Origin: Garcia nutans
Lineage: Eukaryota; Streptophyta; Magnoliopsida; Malpighiales; Euphorbiaceae
Length of the DNA stretch: 64,000 nt
Reading direction: 5' to 3'
NCBI GenBank assembly: GCA_947685225.1
Contig: CANTUV010000035.1
Location: forward strand, 41,416,001-41,480,000
How positions within the stretch are numbered: the first letter of the stretch is position 1; each line of letters begins with the position of its first letter. Shown piece after piece: positions 44,984 through 56,371 of the stretch. A program made the translations under genes and the position numbers. The notes under the pieces are model-generated. The model ran no database searches and was not told where the DNA came from. It saw only the letters and a program-made list of their open reading frames with translations.

Positions 44984-45230
44984 CCCATATATGCAATTAC
45001 ACACTCAACAATAAAATATCTTCTTCCACTAACCAACACCTTGACTCTTCTTTGACCCATTTATATGTTATATATATCAACATATACACAACATATACCA
45101 TTCTCTCTAAACCCTAAATCCTTCCCAAAACACATATACTTTTCTTTTCTCAATTCTTTATCTTGCAATTTAAAACAACCACAATAACAACAACATACAA
45201 AATTTCTAGGGCATAAATGAGGATATTACA

Positions 45231-47541
45231 ATTGGGGATATGCCAGCCCCTAAGACGGAGAGAGAAGTTCAGGGGTTCATTGGTAGATTGTAGTACATTA
45301 GCAGGTTTATAGCAAAGCTCACCAGAATCTATGAACCTATCTTCAAATTGCTTAAAAAGAATCAGCCAGTCATGTGGAATGAAGAGTATTAAAAGGCCTT
45401 TGAGCCCATAAAGGAGTATATGCTAAATCCACCTATTTTGAAACCACATAAACTCGGTAATCCTTTGTTACTATACTTAAACTAGAGGAAGAGTCAATAG
45501 GAGCTATGCTAGCCCAAGCAGATGAGTTGGGGGTTGAGCATGTAGCCTACTATTTAAGTAGAAAGCTCCTACCTTATGAAATTAAGTATTCTTCTAAGAA
45601 GTTGTGACATTACTTTCAATCTTATAGTGTGCAAGCAATTATCAGGTTGGATCCGGTGAAGTACTTAAGGGAGACACCCTCTTTGATCGAGAAGTATGGG
45701 TGATGGTTGATAATATTGAAAGAATTTGAAATTAAGTATGTAACCAAGAAAAGAATCAAAGGTAGAGCAGTGGTAGAATTCCTGGCCCAGCAACCATTAC
45801 CGGATAGCAAAGAGGTAGTCTTGGAATTTCCTGATGAACATTTAGAGACCATAGAAGTACAAGGATGGAAAATGTATTTTGACGGAGTAGTAAATAGGAG
45901 CTTATCCCTTTAGCCAAGAAGTTGAAGTTCAGGGCGACCAATAATATGGTGGAGTATGAAGAATGTATCTTTGGTTTGGAAACCCTGATGATTATGAAGG
46001 TGGATAAGGTGCAAGTCTTTGGTGATTCATTGCTAGTAGTATCCCAAGTAAATGGAGAGTGGGAGTTAAAAGAAAAGAAACTAAAGCCATACCAACATTA
46101 CTTGACCATGATGAAGAAGAACTTTAAGGAGTGCAGGTTTATACACCTACCAAGAGAAGAAAACCAAATGGCTGATGCCCTAGCCACATTGGCTTCGGTA
46201 TGGGAAAATCCTATTAACTTATTCCTTAAGTCTCTGATTTAGACCAGTTCATCAACTCCTTGCTATGAATATGAGACAATCATGGAAATTGATACAGAGC
46301 ATGATGTGTGGTATGACACCATAAGACAATTTTTAGAAGAGAAGGAATACCCATTAGGGACAACAAAGAAAGAAAGAAGAGCCATAAGGTGGTGGTCCTT
46401 ACAATACATCACCTTTCATGGAGAGTTGTATCAAAGATGGCCTGATGGGGTGTGCTTGAGATGCTTGAGGAAGCCTGAAGTGGAGCATATCATGTCAGAA
46501 ATACACGTGGAAAGTTATGGTCCACACATGAGTGGTTTAGCTCTAGTTAAAAAGATAATTCGATAAGGTTACTACTAGTTGACCATGGAGAGAGATTGTA
46601 TTGAGTTTATGAAGAAGTGCCAGCAATGTTAGATGTATGGTAATTTGAATCACATGCCTCCTGAAGAATTGCATTCTATGTCTTCATCCTGGCCCTTCAG
46701 AACTTGGGGGATTGACATTATAGGAGAGATACATCCGACAGCCTCAAACGGTCACCATTTTATTGTAGCAGCGGTAGTTTATTTTTCAAAATGGGTCGAA
46801 GATGAATCTTTCAACAAACTGGGGGTAAGACAAATGGCTAGATTTATTGAAAATAATCTTATCTACAGGTTTGGGGTCCCACACAGTGTGATATCAGACA
46901 TACAGTTCCAAGGTACAGTTAAGGACTTATTCTCGAAACACCAAATTCATCATCACCGATCCTCCCCTTATAGACCAAAATGGTGCAGTAGAAGCAACCA
47001 ATAAGACAATTAAGCAGATCCTATCCAAGATGACCAATACATATAGGGATTGGTCAGAGATGCTTCCTTTTGCTTTATGGGAATACAAAACAAGTGTGCG
47101 AACACTGACTGGAATGACACCAGTCTCTTTGGTTTATGGATGGAAGCAATATTGCCAATTGAAATTGAGATCAAATTATTGAGAGTGGTCTTAGAACCTG
47201 AATTGCCTGAGACGGAGTGGGTAGTAAGCAGATATGCATAGTTAGCCTTATTAGAGGAGAGAAGGTTAAAAGCACTGTATCATTATCAATTGTATCAAAG
47301 GAAGATAGCTCGAGCTTACAATAGAAGGGTTAAAATTAGAAAACTTAGAGTCGACGATTTAGTTTTGAAACAATGTAAGCCTAATGTATCTGATCCAAGA
47401 GGGAAATTTAAGCCTAGCTGGGAAGGACCATATGTTGTGAAACAAGTCATGAACAAGGGTGAAGTCAAGTTATTAGACATGGACAAAAACGAGTTTAGTG
47501 AGCCAGTGAATATGGACAGGTTGAAGATGTTTTATGTATAA
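45231..47541 (+). pseudogene. E3 pol, part 2: RNase H, second RNase H, integrase (broken)
   Basis: Continues RT after E4: DMPAPKTEREVQGFIGRL, then many stops through RNase H (about 45290-45640). The second RNase H at 45707-46240 has GWKMYFDGVVNR, a small deletion that shifts frame, then FRATNNMVEYEECIFGLE, GDSLLVVSQVNGEWE and ENQMADALATL. The integrase N-terminus is 46282-46566 with YQRWPDGVCLRCL. The core at 46633-47004 keeps GIDIIGEIHP and VPHSVISD, but DYFSKW has become VYFSKW and the second Asp context is ISDIQFQ. A deletion cuts the Glu region (RPKWCSRSNQ). The C-terminal part is 47290-47541. Non-functional, but it retains about ten residues before CQQC that E2 has lost. Confidence 0.9.
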
Positions 47542-47556
47542 AAAAAAGAGAGCTCG

Positions 47557-47699
47557 CCAAGTTGAAAACCTAAAAAGTGCAGCCTAGGCAAAAGTTACAG
47601 CAGTCCGCTAGTTCCGAAAATCCGAAAGGGCGGGCTAGGCAATAATTAGGACTAAGCGAGAGAAAATCATCAATTAGAAAACCCAAAAAGGGCTAGTTG
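47557..47699 (+). ncRNA. E3 stem-loop array, first triplet
   Basis: Units at 47557-47588 (outer stem degenerate), 47608-47638 (CTAG/CTAG) and 47671-47699 (CAATTAG/CTAGTTG, one T.G) in the same place after integrase as in E2. The stretch 47700-47949 holds no gene. Confidence 0.6.
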
Positions 47700-48372
47700 G
47701 CAACTGGAGTGATCTTGTGCATGATGGCTTTATGTTTGGTTGTTCCCTAATTTAATAAAACAAAATTAATATTAAAATTATTCCTTGTGCACAGTTTTAA
47801 GTATTTAACTAGATACGGATAAAATAAATAAAAACAATAGCAAAAGGTGATGACAAATTATAAAAGGAAAAGAAACATCTCTTATTATTACTTTCGTTAT
47901 TTTTTCATCCTAACAATATTCTTTCTAAAGAAATTGACAAATGTAAAATCTATGGCAGACGATAAATGTAGCGTGCAGGCCAGCTTTGCTTCAGCCGATC
48001 CAAGTAGGCTTCAGTCAGGCAAGGCATGTCCAAATCAGGAGTAAAATTGGAACCTCGAGGTTTAGCTCCATACTGACGATCAAGCCGGCAAGGATCATAG
48101 CAAGTACCCCGATGAAGAACAACGAGAAGAACATACATTAAATATGTTCGAATGGTGATAGGATGTTGACTTCAACATGTGAGTTGATCCAGTCAATCCA
48201 ATCGGCGTGTGAAGAAGTAGGGTGGAGTAGTTTCCTAGCATAGTGATGTCGTGGCAGACATTTGGTGAAATCCATTAATGGAATGTTGAGCAAGCAGAGA
48301 CACTCCTAAAGTCAAATCTTTAAACACAAGAAAAGAATTAAAAAAGAAAAAAGAAAAAGAGAGAGAGACCTG

Positions 48373-48491
48373 TTAGGTCAAAAATCTACAAGGACGACCT
48401 AAGCAAAAATTAGGATGGCTCGTTAGTTCTGAAAACCCGTAAGGGCGAACTAGGCAAAAATTAAATCAATAATAATAATAATAATAATAAC

Positions 48492-48547
<56 letters not shown>

Positions 48548-48582
48548 GGGCCTAAATTGAAAACCCAAAAGGGAGGTTTAGG
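48373..48582 (+). ncRNA. E3 stem-loop array, second triplet, inside the antisense intron
   Basis: Unit 4 (48373-48402): TTAGGTC/GACCTAA, where E2 has CTAAGTT/AGCTTAG. Unit 5 (48423-48453): TTAGTTC/GAACTAG. Unit 6 (48551-48582): CCTAAATT/GGTTTAGG with T.G pairs. The AAT microsatellite lies between units 5 and 6. Confidence 0.6.
48468..48547. repeat. (AAT)n microsatellite in the E3 antisense intron
   Basis: About 80 bp of AAT repeats with one interruption (aac). Absent at the same place in E2. Confidence 0.93.
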
Positions 48583-49072
48583 TAATTACCTGAAGCAATA
48601 GCGGACTCTTGGCCAATCTCCTTGATAATCCCGATTTAAGTTGGTCCGGTCCAACTAAAGTCTCAGCTAAGACCACGGGTATCGGCGACAAGCCTCCTTC
48701 CATTTAGTCCATGATATCCAATACTCGTGGATCAATATTTTCATCAGAAGAAAAAATAATTAAGAATTGGCCAAGCAAGTATAGACAAAACATACGTCCC
48801 CATGCCTTAGTAGGAGCCAAGTGAAAAATGCAAAAGTCAATCAAGGGACCAAGCAGAATTTTCTCACCTCTCGTCAACTGTAGAACTTCGGGCTTTGAAA
48901 GTTGAAACAACATTTGCATCTTTTGTTGAGTTTTGGAAATCAATATAGGTAATGCCATTTCTTGATTGCTTGGATAACCAAGGATGGCCTCAAACTCTTT
49001 AATCATGGGACATATCTCAAAGTCATTTATCTTAAAAGTCCTAGAATTCACATTCCAAAAAGAAACCACAAT

Positions 49073-50694
49073 TCCTAAAGAATCTCCAACCCCCTAATGG
49101 GTTCGAAAAGTTGGGTACGTATGGGGAAGGTGAGAAATGGCCCAGCACCCCCATAACGCCCGGTTCATTAGAACCGGCCTCCTTTACAGGTCTTAATCTT
49201 ATAAAATTCTTAAATATAACAATATTATCCATATTACACACAACAATTGAAAGAAAGCATCATTATATTAAAATCAAAGCAATGTCCAAGCAAAACAAAT
49301 AAATGGACACCCATCCAAAGATGGAAACATGCCCGTACATCGTTCATGTCTAAACTAAATAGGACACCCACTATGAGGTAGAAACATGTCCTTTACATTG
49401 GTCTAAAATATAAAGCAAATTAAATTACATAGAACTTAATTAATGAGGTACCTACAAAGTGGAAACATACCTATATAATAATTAAAATAAAGCATCGATA
49501 TATTTAGGGCTTTTGGAAAGAAACAGAACTCAATTTAGGATTTCAAAAATTTGAAAAGCAAATTAGGGTTTTGAGGTTTTGAAGAAACAAAAATAACAAT
49601 TTTATGTTTTTTTGGAAAATCAAGCAACGAATTAAGGTTTTTAAACTTTAGAAAAGGGGAATTAAGATTCTAGGCTTTTTGAATTAAAATAAACAATAGG
49701 ATGATTTTAAGCTACTGTGAAGAAATTAAACAATTGATGCATACCTCCGTTTGTTGACCAAAAATTTCTTCTTGGATGAACAAAAGCAAAGACAAGCTTT
49801 GCTGCCTTTGATGGATTGAATTGTTGTTTGCTCTCTAAAAAAAAATCAAATTGATTCAAAGCCTTTCCTACTCAGTTTCGGCCTCACTTTTTCCTCTCAA
49901 ATTCGATCCAATTTTTGATCAATTTCTCCCCCTTTTTTGTGTTGTTTTTGGTCTTATTTACAGAAGATTTTTTGATTAATCTTAGTTATTCATGGAATAT
50001 AACATTCATTAAGAAAAGGAAACCGAAACCTAATTGCATTAGGTTTCGGAAAAATTTACGTCGGAAAAATTTAACTGGAAAAAAAAACTACTGCGGAAAA
50101 AATACGCTGGCAAAAAAAAATTGCCGCAGTTGGCTGCGGCAGCGAGCGAGAATTGGCCTGCAGGCCATTTCATCGGCAGAAATAAACTGCGGGTGAAATG
50201 GCCTAAGGCCATTTCGCCGCACTGATTTTTGGCGACGCTTTTTCCGTCGCCGATTTTTTTGGTTTTCGATTTTTATTTTTATTTTTTTGTTTATTATTAT
50301 TTTTTTATTTTTTATTAATAAAAATTAAATACTAAAGCAAAAATTATTTAATTAAGATAACACAAAAATTATTTTGGACTAATTAAAATATATTGGAGCG
50401 GACTGGGTCAAAAAAAGTTTTGGTCAAAAAATCGGCAGCGTGCGAGCTGTCGGGCCCGTGGGCTGTGCTAGCAGCAATTGCGCTGGCAAAAATGGGCACA
50501 ACGGGCCAATTTCGCAGCCAGTGGCATCTGGCTGCGAATTAGGCTGTCGTGCGACACTCGCCGATCCGTCCGATTTTTTATTTATTTTTTATTTTTATTA
50601 AAAATAATTAAAATATTATTAAAATAAATAAACTACCACAAAAAAATTATTTTAGATTATCGAATTTGAATGGGTCAAAAATTAAGGGTCTACA
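49073..50694 (-). repeat. E6 3' LTR, truncated
   Basis: Minus-strand copy of the E2-type LTR. It ends (plus strand) ...ggtctaca at 50694 and lacks about the last 150 bases at its other end, where it meets E3 antisense exon 1. The hairpin modules are at 49305-49470, and GC-rich subrepeats (gccgcagttggctgcggc) are at about 50100-50230 and 50440-50560. The open frames here are shadows. Confidence 0.88.
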
Positions 50695-50712
50695 GTTTGC
50701 CCCTTGCTGAAC
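50695..50712 (-). promoter_or_regulatory. E6 polypurine tract
   Basis: AGCAAGGGGCAAAC on the minus strand, directly before the LTR TGTAGACCC. Confidence 0.85.
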
Positions 50713-50769
50713 GATCTGAGACTTTAGAGAGTGAAAAGCAAAAAGACTTAATTTTTGATGAGATGGTTA

Positions 50770-51945
50770 CTTGAATTTGTTTTGGGTACTTGGACCCGAG
50801 GTTGAACTTGATTTGGGTACTTGGACCCGAGACTAGATTGAATTTGGGTACTTGGACCTGAGATTGAATTTGATATGGGTACTTGGACCCGAGATTGAAT
50901 TTGATTTGGTTACTTGGACCTGAGATTGGATACTTGGACCCGAGATTGGGTACTTGGACCCGAGCTTGAATTTGATTTGGTTAGTTGGACCCGAGAATGA
51001 ATTTGATTTGAGTACTTGGACCCGGGATTGGGTACTTGGGCCCCAGATTGAATTTGATTTGGGTTCTTGGACCTGAGATTGGGTACTTGGACCCGAGACT
51101 TATTTGATTTGGGTACTTGCACCCAAGATTGAATTTGAATTGGATGCTTGGACCCGAGATTGATTTGTTTTGGGTACTTGGACCCGAGAATGGGTGCTTG
51201 GACCCGAGATTAAATTTGATTTGGGTACTTAGACCCCAGATTGGATTGAATTTGGGTACTTAGACCCGAGACCAAATTGAATCTAGGTACTTGGACCCAT
51301 GATTGAATTTGGATTGGGTACTTGGACCTAAGATTGGATACTTGGACCTGAGACTGATTTGATTTTGGTACTTGGACCCAAGATTGAATTTGATTTGGAT
51401 ACTTAGACCCGAGATTGATTTTTTTTGGGTACTTGGACCCGAGAATGGGTGCTTGGACCCGAGATTGATTTGATTTGGGTACTTGGACCTGAGATTGGGT
51501 ACTTGGACCCAAGATTGATTGAATTTGGGTATTTGGACCCGAGACCAGATTTAATCTAGGTACTTGGACCCAGGATTGAATTTGGTTTGGGTACTTGGAC
51601 CCGAGATTGATTTGATTTGGGTACTTGGACCCGAGACTGATTTGATTTGGGTACTTGGACCTGAGATTGATTTGTTTCTGGTACTTGGACCCGAGATTGA
51701 ATTTGATTTGGGTACTTGGACCCGAGATTGAATTTGATTTGGGTACTTGGACCCGAGATTGGGTACTTGGACTCAAGATTGGATTGAATTTGGGTACTTG
51801 GACCCGAGACCAGATTGAATCTAGGTACTTGGACTCGAGATTGGATACTTGGACCCAAGATTGGATTGAATTTGGGTACTTGGACCCGAGATTGATCCTG
51901 ATTTTAGGCTACTTGGACCCGAGACTAAGTTTGACTAACCTTTTA
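50770..51945 (-). repeat. E6 minisatellite of GGGTCC...ACCC hairpins
   Basis: About 35-40 units of about 31 bp with core GGGTACTTGGACCC on the plus strand (GGGTCCAAGTACCC in element orientation), spaced by gagattgaatttgattt. The arms GGGT/ACCC match those of the E2 minisatellite; the loop CCAAGT differs from CCAGA. Long open frames on the minus strand (51210-51858) are repeat artefacts. Confidence 0.9.
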
Positions 51946-51987
51946 TCAGTTGAGAAGTCTGACTGATCCGGCTGTTCTATACATGAT

Positions 51988-52165
51988 GGTTCTTCACCCT
52001 TATAATGGATCTTCATCCTTTGAGATCGGGTCTTCACCCTTGAAAAGGGATCTTCATCCTTTGAGATCAAGTCTTCACTATTGAAAATGAATCTTCATCC
52101 TTTGAGATCAGGTCTTTACCCTTGAGAATGGATCTTCATCCTTTGGACTCCGGGTCTTTACCCTT
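51988..52165 (-). repeat. E6 second minisatellite, about 42 bp x 4
   Basis: Units alternate 'ggatcttcatcctttgaga' and 'tcgggtcttcacccttga'. Confidence 0.85.
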
Positions 52166-54136
52166 GCTTCAACTTTTTTAGCTGGACTAATCTTTTGTCT
52201 TTTGCATCTTCATTCTTTTGAGAGTTCTAGTGTTCCATTCTTTTGTTCTTCCTTTTTGTAAAAATTTAACTATTTTAATTGGACCTTATATCCTCTCCTT
52301 GCCCCCCCTGTGTGGCAAAATATTTGTAAGTGAGTTTGAAAATATTTTATATATAGACTCAAAAAATTGAAAAGGAGAAACTTTGCCCCCTGTGTAGGCT
52401 CAAACCCATGATTTTTCTATGCAGGCTCTGATTGAGGTTTTTGCCGTCTAATTCATCGCACAAGCACGTATTTCTTCTTTTGCAAAACAATGGAGCTTCC
52501 ATAAGCAAATAGGCTCTCCATGCCCCCCATGATTTGACATCTTCTTTTGATTCTTTACATCGCAGGGTGTTTGCTGTTCATTTTGATAAGGAATAGATAA
52601 CACAAGACAAGAAAGTGCGATGTGATATGCTCATGTATGCATGATATGCATGAATGATACTTACAGTGGTTTTATTGACTCACAGACTGAGGTGATCAGC
52701 AGAAGTGCTCTCATTGGTTCCCTTTTGACGCTTGTTCAAGTCTTGCATTGGAATGATCGAAAGCTTTGCATTTGTGGCTTTTATCTTCAAGATGTTGAAA
52801 ACATGAGTGGTGGAGACCCTAAGCAGCAAAGTCAGGGATTCATCCTTTTTAAACTATGTTTTTAGCATGTTAGTTGATAGCTTCTTCATGAACTTGCCAA
52901 TAATCATTTCCTTTGCCCAATGTGTCCTTTGGAGGTTCAACATACTTCCCTTAACTTGAAGGCTTTGTATGACAAAACACTTTTATTTTTCTTTTTTTGA
53001 ATTTTTGAATTTTAATTTTGAAATCAAATGTTGGCTTTGCCAAATTAATGTCAATGCACCTCAGGACTTGATTTTCCCAATTAACATATCTATAACATGA
53101 CAACCCTAGTTACCGTGCTAAACTTGGGAATCATTGCTATTTAAGCAAGAACTGTTGCACTTCAGATAGGCACATATACATTACTTGGCCAAAGGTCTCA
53201 TTGAGTTTAAATACTGTCTATCTCATATGCATGCTTATCTAAACTATCTCCACTAATAGACTCTACCTACCAAGAGAGATCAACAGGTCTTTGATAGGCT
53301 TGAAATGGGGTCTATAAGGGACACGGGTTTAAGTGAAGGCCATTTTGAGATTGGAGCTGGTGTGACACAATGGACAAAACCTCACACTATAAATTTCTTG
53401 TTGGAACTTTAGACAGTTGGGAGCAATCTTGCTAGACTCTAAATTCTTTTTGTCTTCTTGGCATTAATCTGGATCTTGATTAGGACAGTCTTTTCCCTTA
53501 CAAAAAGTTTAAGACCTAAATTCACTTCTTTTCTTCTTTTCCTTTTTTCTTTCCTCTTTATTTTTCTTACTCTTCCCTTTTCTTTTTCTTTCCTTACTCT
53601 TCCCTTTTCTTTCTCTTTATTTTTCTTACTCCTCCCTTTCTTTGAGCATTTTATCATTTTGGTCCTTCTTCCTTGTAGGACTGTCAAGTACAGAACTTTT
53701 AAGAACTGAATGGTCTTTCTCCTTTTTCTTTGATTTTGATCAAATCTTTGGTTAGGTTGGACCAATTCAAGTCAAATGTCCTTATAAACCAAATGGAAGC
53801 CTTTTAATGTCTTAGGTAAAAGAGAACTCAGTTGGCTTTTTGAACCATTTTTTGGTTTTATTATTTTTTTTCTCTTTTTTTCTCTTTTCTCTTTTCTTTT
53901 CTTTTTTCTTCTTTTTCTTTTTCTTTTGTTTGTTTTTTAAAGAATATATATATATATATTTGGTTTTGTTCTAGCTCTAAAAGAGTTTTCTTGTGGTACC
54001 AACTTGGGCTTCCAATAATGGATGAGTGGAGTAACATAAATCTTCTTTAACAGGGATAAATCATTTGTTACTCTGATGTTATCTTGATATATTGGAAATA
54101 CTAAGAAAACTTCAACTACCCTTATGGTATTGAGAA
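52166..54136 (-). other. E6 3' internal region, no gene seen
   Basis: Non-coding. Pyrimidine-rich tracts are at 53516-53645 and 53850-53930 and a (TA)n at 53942-53960. Three short runs GCCCCCC or GCCCCC (52302, 52385, 52521) resemble extra purine tracts on the minus strand. The open frames 52641-52865 (+) and 53439-53765 (-, Lys/Arg-rich) come from unconstrained or low-complexity DNA. Confidence 0.6.
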
Positions 54137-54640
54137 CACTACAAAAAAAACAGCAATCTGCGACACAATCTGCGACACCGTTAACGACGAAATCAACGAC
54201 CAAAATACGATAGCGACAATATCAGCGACGAACAGCGAGAAAAATCGAGCGGACGGTAATGTTCTGGTCGCTAAAAAATCAACGACAAATCAGCGACCAA
54301 TTGTACGTGTCGTTGATTAGTGACAAATCAGCGACAAAACAGAGACAAATTCAACGACATTTTCATTTTTGGCGGGAATTATTTATTCCCGCTGAAAGTC
54401 GTCGCTGATTTAGCTTTGGTCGTTGAATTCATCGCTATTTGAGTCATTAATTTAGTCGCTGAATTTGCTCGCTAAATTTTGTCGCTGATGAGTCGCAGAA
54501 TATGTCGCAATATTTTTCTCGTTGTTTCAGTCGTTGATTTGTCGCAGAATTCAATATTTTTTTTTGTCACCTTTGGTCGCTGATTTTGTCGCAATTTTAT
54601 CGCAATTTTGTAATTGTTTGGCTATATTTTTCTAGTATTC
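54137..54640. repeat. CACTA left subterminal repeats
   Basis: Dozens of short motifs CAGCGAC, TCGCTGA, TCGCAGA in both orientations, presumed transposase-binding sites as in other EnSpm elements. Confidence 0.88.
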
Positions 54641-54649
54641 CATTTTTTT

Positions 54650-55679
54650 TTCTACACATTTTCAAGAACCTATTGAATTTCAAATATAATAACCAAACTT
54701 GTTTATAAAATAGTCATTCATTACAATAATAATCAAATAACACAACATTCATAATTAAGTTATTAGTGGCAATAAGTATACATAAACAATTGTATATAGT
54801 ACAAATTTTTTAGTACAAATTTTTTGTTTCTCTAGTGACTTTAGACCATGAAGATCCCTCAAGACTTGGCAACCTCCGAAAAATCTTCCACACGGCATTA
54901 GCTACTAATTTGGAATCCATGCACCTGAATAAAAAATGAATTCAGTAAGGTGCACTTGTATAATCATCCAATCATACAATTTGGATCTACTTTTAACAAT
55001 GGTATAAACAAATGAACCCTCAAATATTTTGTGAACATGTCCAACATTAAATCTCATTACAGCAAATCTTTGAGGTTGAATGTTAAATGTAAATCAACAA
55101 AAGCAGTTTTGATTTTTGGGTTTTATTTTAAGGTGAGATACAAACTTCAGAATAGGTAGAATGGAAAAAAAAATAAAAAAATAATAAAAAAATTGTTTTC
55201 TGCTGCAATAAACTAATATTTCTGCAATAAACTAATATTTCTGTATTTGCTTCATTATGTTTAAGGAAACTAATGAAGCAAATATAGAATTAAATCTCAT
55301 TAGCCCTTTTCTTTTGGTCCTTGAGAGCTTGATAATGGAAACCTATCGTTCAAACTGGATGAAAAAAAAAACATTTCAGAAATAATAACCTCAAAATAAG
55401 AAATATGAATTATTATTGTTATAACAGTCAAGAATTTGTGTTCCAATCGCAAAGAATTCAATATATATAAGGTTACAAACAGGGAAAAGTTAGAGAGAAT
55501 TTTATTCTCTATAACCATCCCAATAGTAACAATTCAAATTGATCCGAATTCTCTTCTTTCCTTCCATTAAAAATCTAAGTTGAAATTGAACATTAAAGCA
55601 AAAGTAATAAAGCAAAAGGAGAAGAAAGAGCCGCACCAGTGTTTGAGGCAATCAAAATGAATCTTTTTAATGTTATCTT
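54650..55679. other. CACTA interior, no clear gene
   Basis: AT-rich. One exon-like piece on the minus strand (about 54925-54830) has a TTATTCAG acceptor and then CMDSKLVANAVWKIFRRLPS; I do not recognise it. The part next to 55679 is probably the 3' UTR of the translocator fragment. Confidence 0.4.
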
Positions 55680-56128
55680 TCAATGGGTTGTAACCTTGGA
55701 TCTCTTCTTTGCCTCGCTGTAAAGCACCACACCCATGATTGTAACCGCAAATCCTGTCATTCCCATCACTGTCACCGGATTCCTGAAGATCAAGACTGAA
55801 ACAACTGTAGCCACGGCAGCCTTGGCATTCCCTAGCACTTGCAGAGTCAGGGCACTCGTGTGCTTGGTCACCAAAAAATTTGTTAAATTCACCAAATAAG
55901 CTACCGTTGCATTCCCAATCAACAAGAACACAATAAAAGTATCCCCTTTCGCTTTCTCCATTGTAATTGCTGCCACATTTCCTTCTATGTAAAGGGTAAA
56001 CGGTAACAAAATCATAGCAGCCATTGGCACATGAGCACTATTCTCTGCCAGTGCATTTATGCACTTTCCTAGTGCACTAAGTGAGAGATTGATGGACTTA
56101 GCTTCTTCTAACATATGCCCCTCGCTTC
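55680..56128 (-). pseudogene. Chimeric fragment: kinesin motor exon fused to translocator C-terminus
   Basis: An uninterrupted frame of about 150 codons. The first part, SEGHMLEEAKSINLSLSALG...ALAENSAHVP, is the switch II region of a kinesin motor, most like the armadillo-repeat (KIN-UA/ARK) type. At VP it joins without a break to MAAMILLPFTLYIEGNVAA... GNATVAYLVNLTNFLVTK ... ALTLQVLGNAKAAVA ... GVVLYSEAKKRSK, the last four or so membrane helices of a plant nucleotide-sugar/triose-phosphate translocator family protein, with its natural stop. A 3' splice site (TTTTTGGCAG|GAAG) stands just before the kinesin part. It lies inside the CACTA element downstream of the UPL3 pieces on the same strand. 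ATP-binding and the start of the transporter are absent, so neither parent function is expected. Confidence 0.88.
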
Positions 56129-56371
56129 CTGCCAAAAAGAAGGAAAGAAGAGAAGTTCACAATACTTGTAAATGCTAACTCCAAAAACACCAAGACAAAA
56201 TCAGGAAAATCTTGATCACCAAAAACACATCATACATCGTAAATCTCTAATCTTGTAGAATGAAAATGTATACAAAAATGAAAATCAATATCCTAAAATA
56301 AAACATTTGGTTTCCAGTAAGACATCCGCTTATTTTCTTCATTAATTGGCACATTGAACAAGCAATCATAT

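Larger units (their letters stand above)
35318..45230 (-). mobile_element. E4: young, apparently intact Tekay chromovirus
   Basis: The 9913-bp element is flanked by the 5-bp duplication ATTGG (35313-35317, 45231-45235) in the RT of E3. LTRs are 35318-37842 (3') and 42707-45230 (5'); I counted about ten single-base differences by eye, suggesting insertion within the last few hundred thousand years under common plant rates. Primer site, purine tract and a full-length 1549-codon gag-pol are present. It is the only element here likely to be competent. Confidence 0.95.
42707..45230 (-). repeat. E4 5' LTR (right)
   Basis: 2524 bp, nearly identical to 35318-37842. It carries the promoter for the minus-strand genomic RNA. 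The hairpin is at 43122-43138. Confidence 0.95.
47950..49072 (-). pseudogene. Antisense gene A of E3 (truncated)
   Basis: Same two-exon gene as in E2. Exon 1 spans 49072-48590 (FEICPMIKEFEAILGYP, ALPILISKTQ) and is cut at 49072 by the junction with the E6 LTR, so the first roughly 45 codons and the promoter are gone. The donor CAG|GTAATT is at 48590/48589 and the acceptor TAG|GAG at 48306/48305; exon 2 runs to 47950 (GTCYDPCRL to WPARYIYRLP). A stop replaces Gln in MD-stop-MEGG. The intron is 284 bp, expanded by an AAT repeat. Conserved splice sites in two diverged copies support real splicing in the ancestor. Confidence 0.72.

Noticed and set aside
51210..51858. 188-aa and 100-aa minus-strand proteins rich in SKYPNQI repeats
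   Set aside because: Translation of the E6 minisatellite; no start context or homolog, and unit length changes the frame.
50770..51945. CRISPR-like regular array
   Set aside because: Plant DNA; the spacers are themselves repeats, so this is a minisatellite.
53439..53765. Lys/Arg-rich 108-aa minus-strand frame
   Set aside because: Translation of a pyrimidine-rich low-complexity tract.
54830..54925. Exon of a CACTA transposase
   Set aside because: The roughly 30-residue piece (VANAVWKIFRRLPS) is too short and not recognised; listed only as an unidentified exon-like segment.
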